Source: Candidatus Bathyarchaeota archaeon (GTDB lineage: Archaea > Thermoproteota > Bathyarchaeia > Bathyarchaeales > DTEX01). Taken from it: a DNA stretch of 64,000 bases. The DNA lies in contig JAGTRI010000005.1 of the NCBI GenBank assembly GCA_018397065.1, forward strand, positions 1 through 64,000, written 5' to 3'. The notes under the pieces were generated by a model. That model was given only the letters and a program-made list of their open reading frames with translations, was not told where the DNA came from and did no database searches. A program made the position numbers and the translations under genes. Below are positions 20,344 to 29,357 of the stretch, piece by piece (within the stretch, counting starts at the first letter, position 1; each line of letters opens with the position of its first letter).

Positions 20344-21627
20344 ATGATGCTTAAAGTTGAACGTGGAAAAACCTTACTCGTCGACGGCCCAGCTCGAATA
20401 CAGCTAAACGTAGGAAAACTATCCGTCCTTGGCACGCTAGTTGAGCCTAAAGAACAGATCGTGGTTCGCAGAGGAAAACGGATGCCTCTGGAAAGCATAG
20501 TTGACTGCGAGGTAGAACTGGCTTTAGGAGACTCAGCGTCCTACACAATCATTGAAGGAGACGCAATACCAACCTCATGGAAGCAAGCTGCAGAAAAAAT
20601 TCTTTCACGAGGTGCCCCTACAACCGTTCTTGTTGTCGGCGGAGTTGATTGTGGAAAGACGGCGTTCTGCACCTATTTAGCTAATTCGTCTTTTGCAAAA
20701 AAATTAAAGATCGCCATCGTAGACGGAGACATAGGTCAGTCAGACATAGGCCCCCCAGGAACAGTCAGCCTATGCAAGTTAAACAGCACTGTTGTCGACC
20801 TCTTCAAACTGCAGGCTGACGAATTAAGGTTCATAGGTGTCACAAGCCCAGGTCGCAAACCAAGGGCAGTCGTAGATGCGCTTCAGGCATTAAAGCAAAA
20901 AGCGCTTGAGCAATCATCTGACCTTGTTATTGTTAACACTGACGGTTGGGTAGAGGGGGAGGCAGCTGTTGACTACAAGGTTAACCTTGTGGAAAAACTT
21001 GCGCCAAACGTAATTGTCGCGGTTAAGTGTAATGGCGAGCTGACTCCAATTATTGAGGTTGTGTCTACTAATCATGAAGTTGTAGTCGTTAGCTCACCTC
21101 AGCTTATAAAGAAGCGTGACCAAGAAACCAGAAAGCTTCTGCGAGAGTCAGCGTACAAGAAGTACCTTAAAGAAACAAAGGTTCGCTCTTTCCCGTTAAG
21201 CTGGATTGCCGTCGACGGGGACTTGATGTTCAAAAAAGGCGTAGATTCTTTGCTGAAAAAGCGGATAGAGGGACTTACTGGAAAAGAGGTTCTATTCTGC
21301 CAAGAATTTCCAAACTACGTGGCTGTTATGGTTGGCAAAACGTTTTCGTTCGAAGAGGAACATGTAAAAAAGCTCGAGTCTGAACTTGGAAAACGCGTTT
21401 TCTGCCTTCGACGAGGAGACGAAGAAGGACTTTTAATATCTCTTGAGGACGCAGCTGGAAAGGTTCTGGGGTTAGGAACAATCAGCTACATCGACTTCGA
21501 TAAAGGAAACATCGTAATAAACACGGCTGTAAATGGGGAAGTGACAAAAATTGTGGTTAGCCAAATAAAACTTAACGGCGAAGGACACGAAATTGGTATG
21601 CTATTTGAAAACCTAAGTCTCAGCTGA
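20344..21627 (+). CDS. Clp1/Grc3-type polynucleotide 5'-hydroxyl kinase
   Basis: TTVLVVGGVDCGKTAFCTYLAN Walker A, AIVDGDIGQSDIGPPGTVSL motif typical of archaeal Clp1. Confidence 0.88.
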   Translation: MMLKVERGKTLLVDGPARIQLNVGKLSVLGTLVEPKEQIVVRRGKRMPLESIVDCEVELALGDSASYTIIEGDAIPTSWKQAAEKILSRGAPTTVLVVGGVDCGKTAFCTYLANSSFAKKLKIAIVDGDIGQSDIGPPGTVSLCKLNSTVVDLFKLQADELRFIGVTSPGRKPRAVVDALQALKQKALEQSSDLVIVNTDGWVEGEAAVDYKVNLVEKLAPNVIVAVKCNGELTPIIEVVSTNHEVVVVSSPQLIKKRDQETRKLLRESAYKKYLKETKVRSFPLSWIAVDGDLMFKKGVDSLLKKRIEGLTGKEVLFCQEFPNYVAVMVGKTFSFEEEHVKKLESELGKRVFCLRRGDEEGLLISLEDAAGKVLGLGTISYIDFDKGNIVINTAVNGEVTKIVVSQIKLNGEGHEIGMLFENLSLS

Positions 21628-22314
21628 AGGACAAAGATTCCTAACTGGACAGACGGCGTGAATGGGCTTTAAAGCCTTGCAGTATTTTCGTCCCAAAGAA
21701 ATGAAGAGCAAATGAACAGTCAAGTATTCCTCAGACGGATACAGTTTTTGAAGCGTCTCCCGCACAACATCGTAACTGGCGCGCCTTGGAGCAAGATTCA
21801 GCCTTTTCGAAACCCTGTCCACATGCGTATCAACAGGTAATGTGGGCTTTTGAGCTGAAAAAAGAAGCACAACATCAGCGGTTTTCGGACCGACTCCAGG
21901 CAAGCTCATAAGCCTTGCTCTTGCCTCTTCCAAGTTCAAGTCATGGATGAAACTAAGTGAACAATTGAACTTTTCCAGAACCTGTGCTGCAACCCTTTTG
22001 AGAATCTTAGCTTTATTTCGGTAAAGGCCAGCGACTCTTAATGCTTCTTCAATTTCCGAGATTTCCGCGTTAGCCAATTCTTGGGGCGTGATTGAAAATT
22101 TTCCGGAAAGGTTCTGGTACGCTCTTCGGGTGTTTACCTCAGCTGTAGATTGGCTGATGATTGTTCTAACCAAAACCTTGAAAGGTTCATTCCCGATGTC
22201 TACGAGACGGGGAACGCCGAAATGCTCCTTAAGTGTTTCGAGAACTTGTTCAGCTCTTCTAGTTTCTTCATTCAATAAAGCAGCAGCCTCAGATACCAAT
22301 TTTCTTCGTTTCAC
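21613..22314 (-). CDS. nth: Endonuclease III (HhH-GPD DNA glycosylase)
   Basis: LMSLPGVGPKTADVVLLFSAQKPTLPVDTHVDRVSKRL; C-x6-C-x2-C Fe-S type cysteines near the C-terminus. Confidence 0.93.
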   Translation of the reverse strand: MKRRKLVSEAAALLNEETRRAEQVLETLKEHFGVPRLVDIGNEPFKVLVRTIISQSTAEVNTRRAYQNLSGKFSITPQELANAEISEIEEALRVAGLYRNKAKILKRVAAQVLEKFNCSLSFIHDLNLEEARARLMSLPGVGPKTADVVLLFSAQKPTLPVDTHVDRVSKRLNLAPRRASYDVVRETLQKLYPSEEYLTVHLLFISLGRKYCKALKPIHAVCPVRNLCPSAET

Positions 22315-22512
22315 TTATTTTTAGTCCTTATATGTAAAGGACACTGTTAGGGCTAAACCGCAGCCTCATACGCCATGGCAATGTGTTTCTATCAACCTCA
22401 AATCCATAGCTTTAGACCATATCAAAGTCACCTAGGTCATAAGCAAGAATTGTAAAACGCTCAAATACCTAAAACAGATATTTTGATACCGCATTCGCAA
22501 GGTGATAAGAGG

Positions 22513-23685
22513 TTGCTGAAAAGTCAGCCAACAGCTAAGATTCACAGTTTTCAGCTGCCTAAGAAGATCCTTTTTGGCGTAAAATCTTCTGAGAACGTTG
22601 GGACTGAGGCCAAAGCTCTAGGCGGAAAAAAAGCGTTTCTCGTAACTGACAAAAACCTTGAAAAGACTGGCATACCGGCAAAAATTGAGGAGTCTTTAGT
22701 CAGCCAAGGGTTCGAAGTTAACCTTTTCGATGCAGTTGAGCCTGAACCAGTTCTGGAAATTGCTGAAAACGTTGCGTCTACGGCTAGAAGAAAAAAATAC
22801 GACATCATAGTCGGCGTAGGTGGCGGAAGCGTCCTAGACATGGCGAAAGTTGCAGCGATGTCCCTGACCAACCCTGGGCCAATGCGGAACTACGTCGGCG
22901 TTGACCTTGTTAAAAATCCAAGTGTGCCAAGCATTCTTTTGCCAACCACTGCGGGTACTGGTTCGGAAGTCACTAACGTGGCGGTTCTAACGATCACCGA
23001 GGACGAGTTAAAAACCTCAATTATAAGCCCCCATATGTTTTGTAATGTAGCCATCGTTGACCCAAGCCTAACGTACAATTTACCCCCGCGACTTACGGCG
23101 TCAACAGGGCTGGATGCTTTAAGCCACGCTTTAGAAGCGCTTATATCAGTTAACGCTAATCCAATCACGGACTCACTTGCTATCAAAGCTGTTAAGCTCA
23201 TTTTTGCCAATCTGCCTAAAGCCTACGAAAGCGGAGACCCGGAAAGCAGAGAAGGCATGTGCCTCGGCTCGTTGATTGCTGGAATGTCGTTTGGGAACGC
23301 AGGCGTATGCTTGGGCCACGCGGCGGCTTACACATTCGCTGTGTCATACAAAGTCTCGCACGGAACATCATGCGGCTTGGTTCTGCCCTACGTGTTCAGA
23401 TTCTGCGCTTCATCTATTCCTTTGAAGCTTCCAAAAATCGCAGAATCACTCGAGATTGAAACTGAAAATTTAGGGCTTGAGGAAACGGGTTTAGCCATTT
23501 CAGATGCTATTCTTGGGCTGATGGATAAGTTGCAGATGCCGAAACGGCTGCGCGACTTGAACATTCCACGAAGAGACGTGCCAAAATTAGCTGAAAAGCT
23601 TCTCACATTTAGCCGTCTGATTAAGAGAACCCCGAACCCCTTGTCTTATAATGATGCGGTTAGGCTTTTCGAGACGATGTGGTAG
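22513..23685 (+). CDS. Iron-containing alcohol dehydrogenase
   Basis: VGVGGGSVLDMAKVAAM, LLPTTAGTGSEVT, GLDALSHALEALIS, GHAAAYTFAVSYKVSHGTSCGLVLPYV. TTG 22513 after AGGTGAT likely start (ORF track 22483). Confidence 0.9.
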   Translation: MLKSQPTAKIHSFQLPKKILFGVKSSENVGTEAKALGGKKAFLVTDKNLEKTGIPAKIEESLVSQGFEVNLFDAVEPEPVLEIAENVASTARRKKYDIIVGVGGGSVLDMAKVAAMSLTNPGPMRNYVGVDLVKNPSVPSILLPTTAGTGSEVTNVAVLTITEDELKTSIISPHMFCNVAIVDPSLTYNLPPRLTASTGLDALSHALEALISVNANPITDSLAIKAVKLIFANLPKAYESGDPESREGMCLGSLIAGMSFGNAGVCLGHAAAYTFAVSYKVSHGTSCGLVLPYVFRFCASSIPLKLPKIAESLEIETENLGLEETGLAISDAILGLMDKLQMPKRLRDLNIPRRDVPKLAEKLLTFSRLIKRTPNPLSYNDAVRLFETMW

Positions 23686-23822
23686 CGTGCAAATGGAAAA
23701 ATATTGCCAAGTTGTAGACTATAGTGACGTTCTTGCTGTTGAACAGTCGGTCTTGATTCGAAACTATTTGTAAGTTTTATATGCTTCATTTAAATGGTAC
23801 GTTCATTGGAGCAGTGCCGTAT

Positions 23823-24608
23823 TTGAAGGCGAACAGACTTAGAGAGTTAATGAGAAAAGGCGAACCGACAATTGGAACCCGAATAATGATTTCGTGGCCT
23901 GGGCTGGTTGAGATTGTTGGGAACACAGGCGTCTACGACTATGTTGAGTTTCTAAGCGAGTACGGACCTTACGACCTTTACGACTTCGACAATATTGCAA
24001 GAGCAGCTGAACTAGTAGGCATCTCGTCCATGATAAAAATCGACCAAGAACCTCGAACGTACCTGGCTGGAAGAGCCTTGGCAGCTGGCATTCAAAATGT
24101 GCTTTTCGCCGACATCCGAACAGTTCAAGACGCTGAAGAGGCAGTACGCGCAGTGAGAATGGAACCAAAAGGCCTCAGCGGGTTCAGAATGGATCGAAGA
24201 GTAGGGTACGTTGGCGCCACAGGCACAGCGGCAGACGTCGTGAAAATGTGCGACGAAGCAGTTGTCGCATTGATGATAGAAAAGAAGCAGGCGGTTGAAA
24301 ACCTAGAGGAAATCCTCTCCGTTGAAGGCATAGACATGGTACAATTTGGGCCATCTGACTATTCTGTCAGCATTGGCTTGCCAGGTGACGTGACGAACCA
24401 AAAAGTGAGAGAAGCAGAGCTAAAGACCATAAAGACTGCGTTAAAGATGAACGTGGCTCCTAGAGCTGAAATCTTTAGGCCTGAAGACGCAAAAAGGTAT
24501 ATGGAACTGGGTGTGCGAAACTTCAGCTTAGGCACAGACGTAAGCATCTTAGGCTTCTACTGGAAGAACAGCGGGGCTGAACTGAAAAAGCTTCTTTCAA
24601 AACCGTAA
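23823..24608 (+). CDS. HpcH/HpaI aldolase/citrate lyase family protein
   Basis: LKANRLRELMRKGEPTIGTRIMISWPGLVEIVGNTGVYDYVEFLSEYGPYD; VQFGPSDYSVSIGLPG. ORF-track ATG 23781 sits in a TATA-like TTTATATG, so start is probably downstream. Confidence 0.85.
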   Translation: MKANRLRELMRKGEPTIGTRIMISWPGLVEIVGNTGVYDYVEFLSEYGPYDLYDFDNIARAAELVGISSMIKIDQEPRTYLAGRALAAGIQNVLFADIRTVQDAEEAVRAVRMEPKGLSGFRMDRRVGYVGATGTAADVVKMCDEAVVALMIEKKQAVENLEEILSVEGIDMVQFGPSDYSVSIGLPGDVTNQKVREAELKTIKTALKMNVAPRAEIFRPEDAKRYMELGVRNFSLGTDVSILGFYWKNSGAELKKLLSKP

Positions 24609-24687
24609 GCGTGTTCGGCGAACCGTCGGGGAACCGATAAATACCTAGAGCGACACACTAGTATCGTCGGTTAAGGGCGAAGAAACC

Positions 24688-25053
24688 ATGTCGCAGGCTC
24701 GAGTCATACGGGAAGAAACCAAAGTAGGTGACAACGTCTATTCCGTAGTACTCATCGAAGCCAAAAACGGCTACGTCGTGCTGTTAAGCGAAGGACAGGA
24801 CAGCATCGGAACCCTAGCAGTCTCAGTTCCACAAACCCCAGGAATGATTGGGCCACCATTGTCGTCCACTCTTCTAGGCGAACGAAACGTGACGCTTGCG
24901 AGGATGCTGGCGGAACGCCTCGCTAACAGCTTAAAGAAGATTGTTTTGGTCTCAGTTTTCGTTAAAACCGCAACTGAGGCAGAGGCAGGCCGCATGTTTC
25001 TAGGACTTCTTGAAAAAACCTTGAAGAAGTTGGTGAGGGAAGGTGAGTCTTAG
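24688..25053 (+). CDS. Proteasome assembly chaperone 4 (PAC4)-like protein
   Basis: IGTLAVSVPQ...PLSSTLLGERNVTLARMLAERLANSLKKIVLVSVFV resembles the PAC4 pattern; distant, from memory. Confidence 0.55.
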   Translation: MSQARVIREETKVGDNVYSVVLIEAKNGYVVLLSEGQDSIGTLAVSVPQTPGMIGPPLSSTLLGERNVTLARMLAERLANSLKKIVLVSVFVKTATEAEAGRMFLGLLEKTLKKLVREGES

Positions 25054-26389
25054 AAGTTTTCTCGAAATCTTGGAAGAGAAAAAACAGTTGGTCCACGTGA
25101 AAGAAGAGGTTTCAACAAAGCACGAAATCTCCTCAATAATGGACGCTTTTCAAGACGGCCCAGCGCTTCTTTTCGAAAACGTCAAAAGCCACTCGAAAGT
25201 TGTTGGAAACGTGTGCGGAACACGAGAAAGAATCCTCCAAGCATTAAGCGTATCAGCTGAACAACTTTACCCGAATCTTAGAGACGCGGTGTTGTCGCCT
25301 GAGACTCCCAAGGTTGTTGACGAAGGCCCAGTAAAAGAAGTCGTCGAACCGCCTAGGTTGTCAAAGATTCCCGTGCTAACACATTTCGAAAAAGACGCTG
25401 GACCCTACATAACCTCAGGCGTCGTGTCAGCCCAAAGCCCCGATGGAAAAGTTGAAAACGTCTCAATCCACAGGCTTCAGGTCTTGAACGACAAGCAGCT
25501 TGCCATCCGTTTGGTTCCTAGACACCTTTACAGGCTTTGGACCATGGCTAAAGAAAAGGGTAAAGACTTAGATGTGGCAATTTCAATTGGCGTTCACCCA
25601 GCTGTGCTATTAGCCGCGGCTTGTTCACCGCCTTTTGGAGTAAGCGAATTCGGAATTGCGAACAGGCTGCTATGCGGCTGTCTAAGATTGGTTAGGTGCG
25701 AAAAAGTTGACGCTTACGCAGTCGCTGAGGCTGAACTGGTTCTCGAAGGCAAAATCTCAGTAGCCAAAGAGGTTGATGAGGGACCATTTGTCGACATAAC
25801 GGGCACATACGACGTTCAGAGAAGCCAGCCTGTCGTAGATGTAGTTAGCGTCATGCATCGAAAAGACTACGTTTACCAGGCACTATTGCCCGGAGGCTCA
25901 GAGCACAGGATACTTATGGGACTGCCACGTGAAGCAGCCATTTACGACGCGGTCTCAAACGTCGTCCCAAATGTTAAGGCAGTGAACCTTACGCCAAGCG
26001 GTTGCGGATGGCTGCACGCTGTAATCTCGATTGAAAAACAGACTGATGGAGACGCAAAAAACGCTTTGTTAGCCGCGTTTGCTGGGCATCCAAGCCTTAA
26101 GCACGCTGTGGTAGTAGACTCCGACATCGACGTCTACAACCCTGAACAGGTGGAATGGGCAGTTGCCCTCCGATTCCAAGCAGACGAGGACTTGGTTGTG
26201 ATACCAAAAACGCGAGGATCAACCCTAGACCCGTCAGCTGACCAAGAAAGCGGGTTAACCTCAAAAATGGGCATCGACGCAACGCGACCCCTACGGGTGC
26301 CTAAAGAAAAATTTGAAAAGGCAAAGATACCGAAAACAGGTGCCAGCGAAAAAATTATTACAAAAATTCGGCGAGAACTGTTCGAGTAA
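25043..26389 (+). CDS. UbiD-family decarboxylase (candidate anhydromevalonate phosphate decarboxylase)
   Basis: UbiD hallmarks: VSIHRLQVLNDKQLAIRLVPRHLYRLW, GVHPAVLLAAACSPPFGVSEF, DSDIDVYNPEQVEWAVALRFQADEDLVVIP. Confidence 0.88.
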   Translation: MSLRSFLEILEEKKQLVHVKEEVSTKHEISSIMDAFQDGPALLFENVKSHSKVVGNVCGTRERILQALSVSAEQLYPNLRDAVLSPETPKVVDEGPVKEVVEPPRLSKIPVLTHFEKDAGPYITSGVVSAQSPDGKVENVSIHRLQVLNDKQLAIRLVPRHLYRLWTMAKEKGKDLDVAISIGVHPAVLLAAACSPPFGVSEFGIANRLLCGCLRLVRCEKVDAYAVAEAELVLEGKISVAKEVDEGPFVDITGTYDVQRSQPVVDVVSVMHRKDYVYQALLPGGSEHRILMGLPREAAIYDAVSNVVPNVKAVNLTPSGCGWLHAVISIEKQTDGDAKNALLAAFAGHPSLKHAVVVDSDIDVYNPEQVEWAVALRFQADEDLVVIPKTRGSTLDPSADQESGLTSKMGIDATRPLRVPKEKFEKAKIPKTGASEKIITKIRRELFE

Positions 26390-26396
26390 TGCCTTT

Positions 26397-27575
26397 CTAT
26401 TTGTGGCAAGCTGTTTCGACGCATTGTTTTAACGTTGCTAATCTGACCTTGACCTTGTTCATGGTTGGCGCGTAGAACGCGGTTTTCGCAGAGTTCGTCA
26501 TCAAGGTGTCGACGCCGAGTTCCTTCAGCCACGTTACAACGGCGCATATGTCAGAAACAACCTTTCCGCCAGCTGCCTCAATAGTTTGAATGTGTCGTGC
26601 AGCCTTTGCCTTAACGTGGCGGGACGAGCAAACCCAGAACATAACATTTTCTTTAACCTTTCTTCCTTGAACGAGCCTCGCGACGTTTCTAACTTCGTTT
26701 AATGAGCAGTGTGGGCATCCGACAAAAACCATGTCTGGTTCCTCGCTGCATGTGGAAAGGTCTTCAAAAGCCTTTTTCAAGATTTGTCCATCAACCGCCA
26801 GTCTTTCAAGGTTCTCTGCTTTTTTTGGGCAACGGCTACAGGGATAGAAGACTGACGTCATTCCAGACGAGGCTAAGGCTGCGCTTAGCTGCTTTAAATC
26901 TGCCTCTTTTGGGTAACGTAGGCCTTCGATCACTGGTACTTTGTCCATTAAGTTTTTGCCTAAGAAGATTCCCAGCGCCCCATACCACACTTCGTTTTTC
27001 AGGTCTGTCTCAACCTTAACTAGGACGTTGGGCTCGCGGTTTTCAGGTTTATGCAGCCCGTGGTTTGGGGTTTTCCCGATCAGAGCGGATGCGAGGGCGC
27101 TTGGTCCTCCTTCACGGTTTGTCCATGAGCCTAAGACTGAGTTTGCGTAGACTACGGCTGATGATTCTGCCCACGCTAAGTGGCTGCCTTGTTTTGGCTT
27201 ACTTGCATAGTAAGGAGTGCATGTTAAAACGGGTTTTAGGCCCATGTTCTTGTAGAGTTCAACAATTTTTTCTTGTTTTTCCTTGACTGTTTCAGGCACA
27301 GCAGACCGCATTATTCCCTCGTAGTCGAGTCCTGAAGGGTTAACCGTTGAAGCAACCTTCGCTTTTGCTCCTGTCTCAGCTAAAGATTCGAGGAACTCGA
27401 TGGGAGCGTCGCCAAGAGTTTTGTATGAGACTCCTGAAACGTGAGCTGACTCGATTGGAATCAGTTTTTCCGCATCGAAAAGGTCTCCAAGCTTAACCAG
27501 TATCTTCATCGCGGTCTGGTATGCCCAGCCTTGTTCTCCCTCGTAGATTTTTTCTTCTTCAGCAGTCAAGTGCAA
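26397..27575 (-). CDS. Aconitase X catalytic (large) subunit; candidate phosphomevalonate dehydratase large subunit
   Basis: MHLTAEEEKIYEGEQGWAYQTAMKILVKLGDLFDAEKLIPIESAHVSGVSYKTLGD; CTPYYASKPKQGSHLAWAESSAVVYANSVLGSWTNREGG; VFVGCPHCSL. Confidence 0.92.
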   Translation of the reverse strand: MHLTAEEEKIYEGEQGWAYQTAMKILVKLGDLFDAEKLIPIESAHVSGVSYKTLGDAPIEFLESLAETGAKAKVASTVNPSGLDYEGIMRSAVPETVKEKQEKIVELYKNMGLKPVLTCTPYYASKPKQGSHLAWAESSAVVYANSVLGSWTNREGGPSALASALIGKTPNHGLHKPENREPNVLVKVETDLKNEVWYGALGIFLGKNLMDKVPVIEGLRYPKEADLKQLSAALASSGMTSVFYPCSRCPKKAENLERLAVDGQILKKAFEDLSTCSEEPDMVFVGCPHCSLNEVRNVARLVQGRKVKENVMFWVCSSRHVKAKAARHIQTIEAAGGKVVSDICAVVTWLKELGVDTLMTNSAKTAFYAPTMNKVKVRLATLKQCVETACHK

Positions 27576-28042
27576 GCTTTTTTCCTCTCCAAGATTTTTA
27601 CTGTGCCTTTTCCGCCGTCAACCTCAACGGTGTCGCCTGTTCTTATCTGGGAAATATCGATTTTGTCAACCATGGGAACGTCTGCGATGACTGCTCCAAC
27701 GACTACAACTGGGTCAGCTGTTTCGTTCACAATCGCCTTTGGACCCACGTTCTTTTTTGCAAGCGAGTAAAGAACGTAGCTGCCAACAGTTGACCCGTGC
27801 CCGTGAGGAAAACAAAAAACAACATCTTTGATGCTTTTCCCCAAAAGATCGTGGTTTTTCTCGGTCACCAAGCCGGTCTCGGGATCCACGCCGCCTAGAA
27901 AACTTAGCGGTTTCTTGGATACCAAAGCTGTACCAGATTTAATGCCTGAGACCAGCGGGCGTCCCTTAAGTTCAAGATCCATTTTTTCTACCCTTTTTTC
28001 GAGGCTTATAAAATGAGAGCCAATGTTTCTTTTTTTGGGCAA
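27566..28042 (-). CDS. Aconitase X swivel (small) subunit; candidate phosphomevalonate dehydratase small subunit
   Basis: ELKGRPLVSGIKSGTALVSKKPLSFLGGVDPETG; FPHGHGSTVGSYVLYSLAKKNVGPKAIVNETADPVVVVGAVIADVPMVD; overlaps large subunit by 10 bp. Confidence 0.92.
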   Translation of the reverse strand: MPKKRNIGSHFISLEKRVEKMDLELKGRPLVSGIKSGTALVSKKPLSFLGGVDPETGLVTEKNHDLLGKSIKDVVFCFPHGHGSTVGSYVLYSLAKKNVGPKAIVNETADPVVVVGAVIADVPMVDKIDISQIRTGDTVEVDGGKGTVKILERKKACT

Positions 28043-28048
28043 AACGTT

Positions 28049-28441
28049 TTACTTATACTTAGCGTAAGTTTCTTCTTGCCTTTTTGAAGCCACATCAAGC
28101 AGAGCCTTGTAGTACTCTCCTGTTTCAATTTTTGTGCAGATGTTTCCTAAGGCTTCATGGACGTTTCGGAAGTACTCCTTGTCTGAGGCTTCAAGCCTTC
28201 CTTTTCGAATCATTGCTACGCGGTCTTGAATTCCCAGTCCTGCTTCTCTAAGCGAAACATAAAGAACGCGGTGTTCAACTCTAATAAGCTCTGGACATGT
28301 TTCGTTAGCCAGTTCAACGAGGTCTTCGCCTACTGCCTGAATGTGCGGCATGTCCCAAGACAACATGTAAACTTCGTTTCTTTTGAGGATTTCTCTTAAT
28401 CGAGTCTGAATAATGTTAAGTATCGGCAGAAACCTCTCCAT
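28049..28441 (-). CDS. Hypothetical protein, 130 aa, co-directional with AcnX genes
   Basis: Intact ORF, 6 bp from next gene; charged helical protein, no family recognised. Confidence 0.65.
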   Translation of the reverse strand: MERFLPILNIIQTRLREILKRNEVYMLSWDMPHIQAVGEDLVELANETCPELIRVEHRVLYVSLREAGLGIQDRVAMIRKGRLEASDKEYFRNVHEALGNICTKIETGEYYKALLDVASKRQEETYAKYK

Positions 28442-28592
28442 ATCAGTCTCTTAATTATTAATGGATTTATGCCTTTAAAGATTGCTTAAAAAATGTTACC
28501 GATTAACTGTTCAGCCGTTTCCCTATGGGCGTTTTCTTCTTTTTTGGCACATGCTTTTAAGGTTTTATTGCGAATTTTGTTGTCGAGGAAAC

Positions 28593-29357
28593 ATGCAGCA
28601 ATATGCTGTTGAAACTTTTGACCTTACTAAAAGGTTCGGCAACTACACAGCTGTGAATGGCATAAACCTAAGAGTAGAAGCTGGAACAATTCACAGCCTA
28701 CTTGGGCCGAATGGAGCGGGAAAAACAACCGTGCTAAACATGCTTTCTGGCGTTTTGAAACCCACAAGTGGCTCAGCTAAGATTCTTGGCTTTGACGTTG
28801 AAAAGGAGCCTGAAAAGTCAAAAAGTTTGGTTGGATATTTGCCTGAAGAGCCTCAAATCTATGAAACATTGACAGTCAGAGAGTTTCTGAGGCTTGTCGG
28901 AAGAGCTTACTCGTTACCGAATGATGTTTTGGAAAACCGCATCGACGAATATTTGGAGCTTTTTGACTTAAAACGTGTTGAGCAGAATTTTTGCGGAGCC
29001 CTTTCGCACGGCATGAAACAGCGGGTAGTCGTTTGTTCAATTCTGGTTCATGATCCCAAAGTTATTTTGCTCGACGAGCCGTTCTACGGGCTGGATCCCG
29101 CCTCAAGCAGGCTTTTTAAGGAGATTCTAAGGGACAAAGCTACGAATGGATGCTCAATACTTGTTTCTACTCATATCCTCGAAATTGCTGAACGATTATG
29201 TGATAGGGTCACGATACTGAGCGAAGGGAGAATCGTTGCTGAAGGAACAATGGACGAGCTGAAAGCTAAGGCAGGCATGATTGAAAACACAACTTTGGAA
29301 GACGCTTTTCTTGCACTGACAAGGAGGAATGAACGTTCGCTGGAAAAACAGCTCTGA
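28593..29357 (+). CDS. ABC transporter ATP-binding protein
   Basis: LLGPNGAGKTTVLNMLSGV Walker A; LSHGMKQRVVVCSILVHDPKVILLDEPFYGLDP. ATG 28593 likely start. Confidence 0.94.
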   Translation: MQQYAVETFDLTKRFGNYTAVNGINLRVEAGTIHSLLGPNGAGKTTVLNMLSGVLKPTSGSAKILGFDVEKEPEKSKSLVGYLPEEPQIYETLTVREFLRLVGRAYSLPNDVLENRIDEYLELFDLKRVEQNFCGALSHGMKQRVVVCSILVHDPKVILLDEPFYGLDPASSRLFKEILRDKATNGCSILVSTHILEIAERLCDRVTILSEGRIVAEGTMDELKAKAGMIENTTLEDAFLALTRRNERSLEKQL

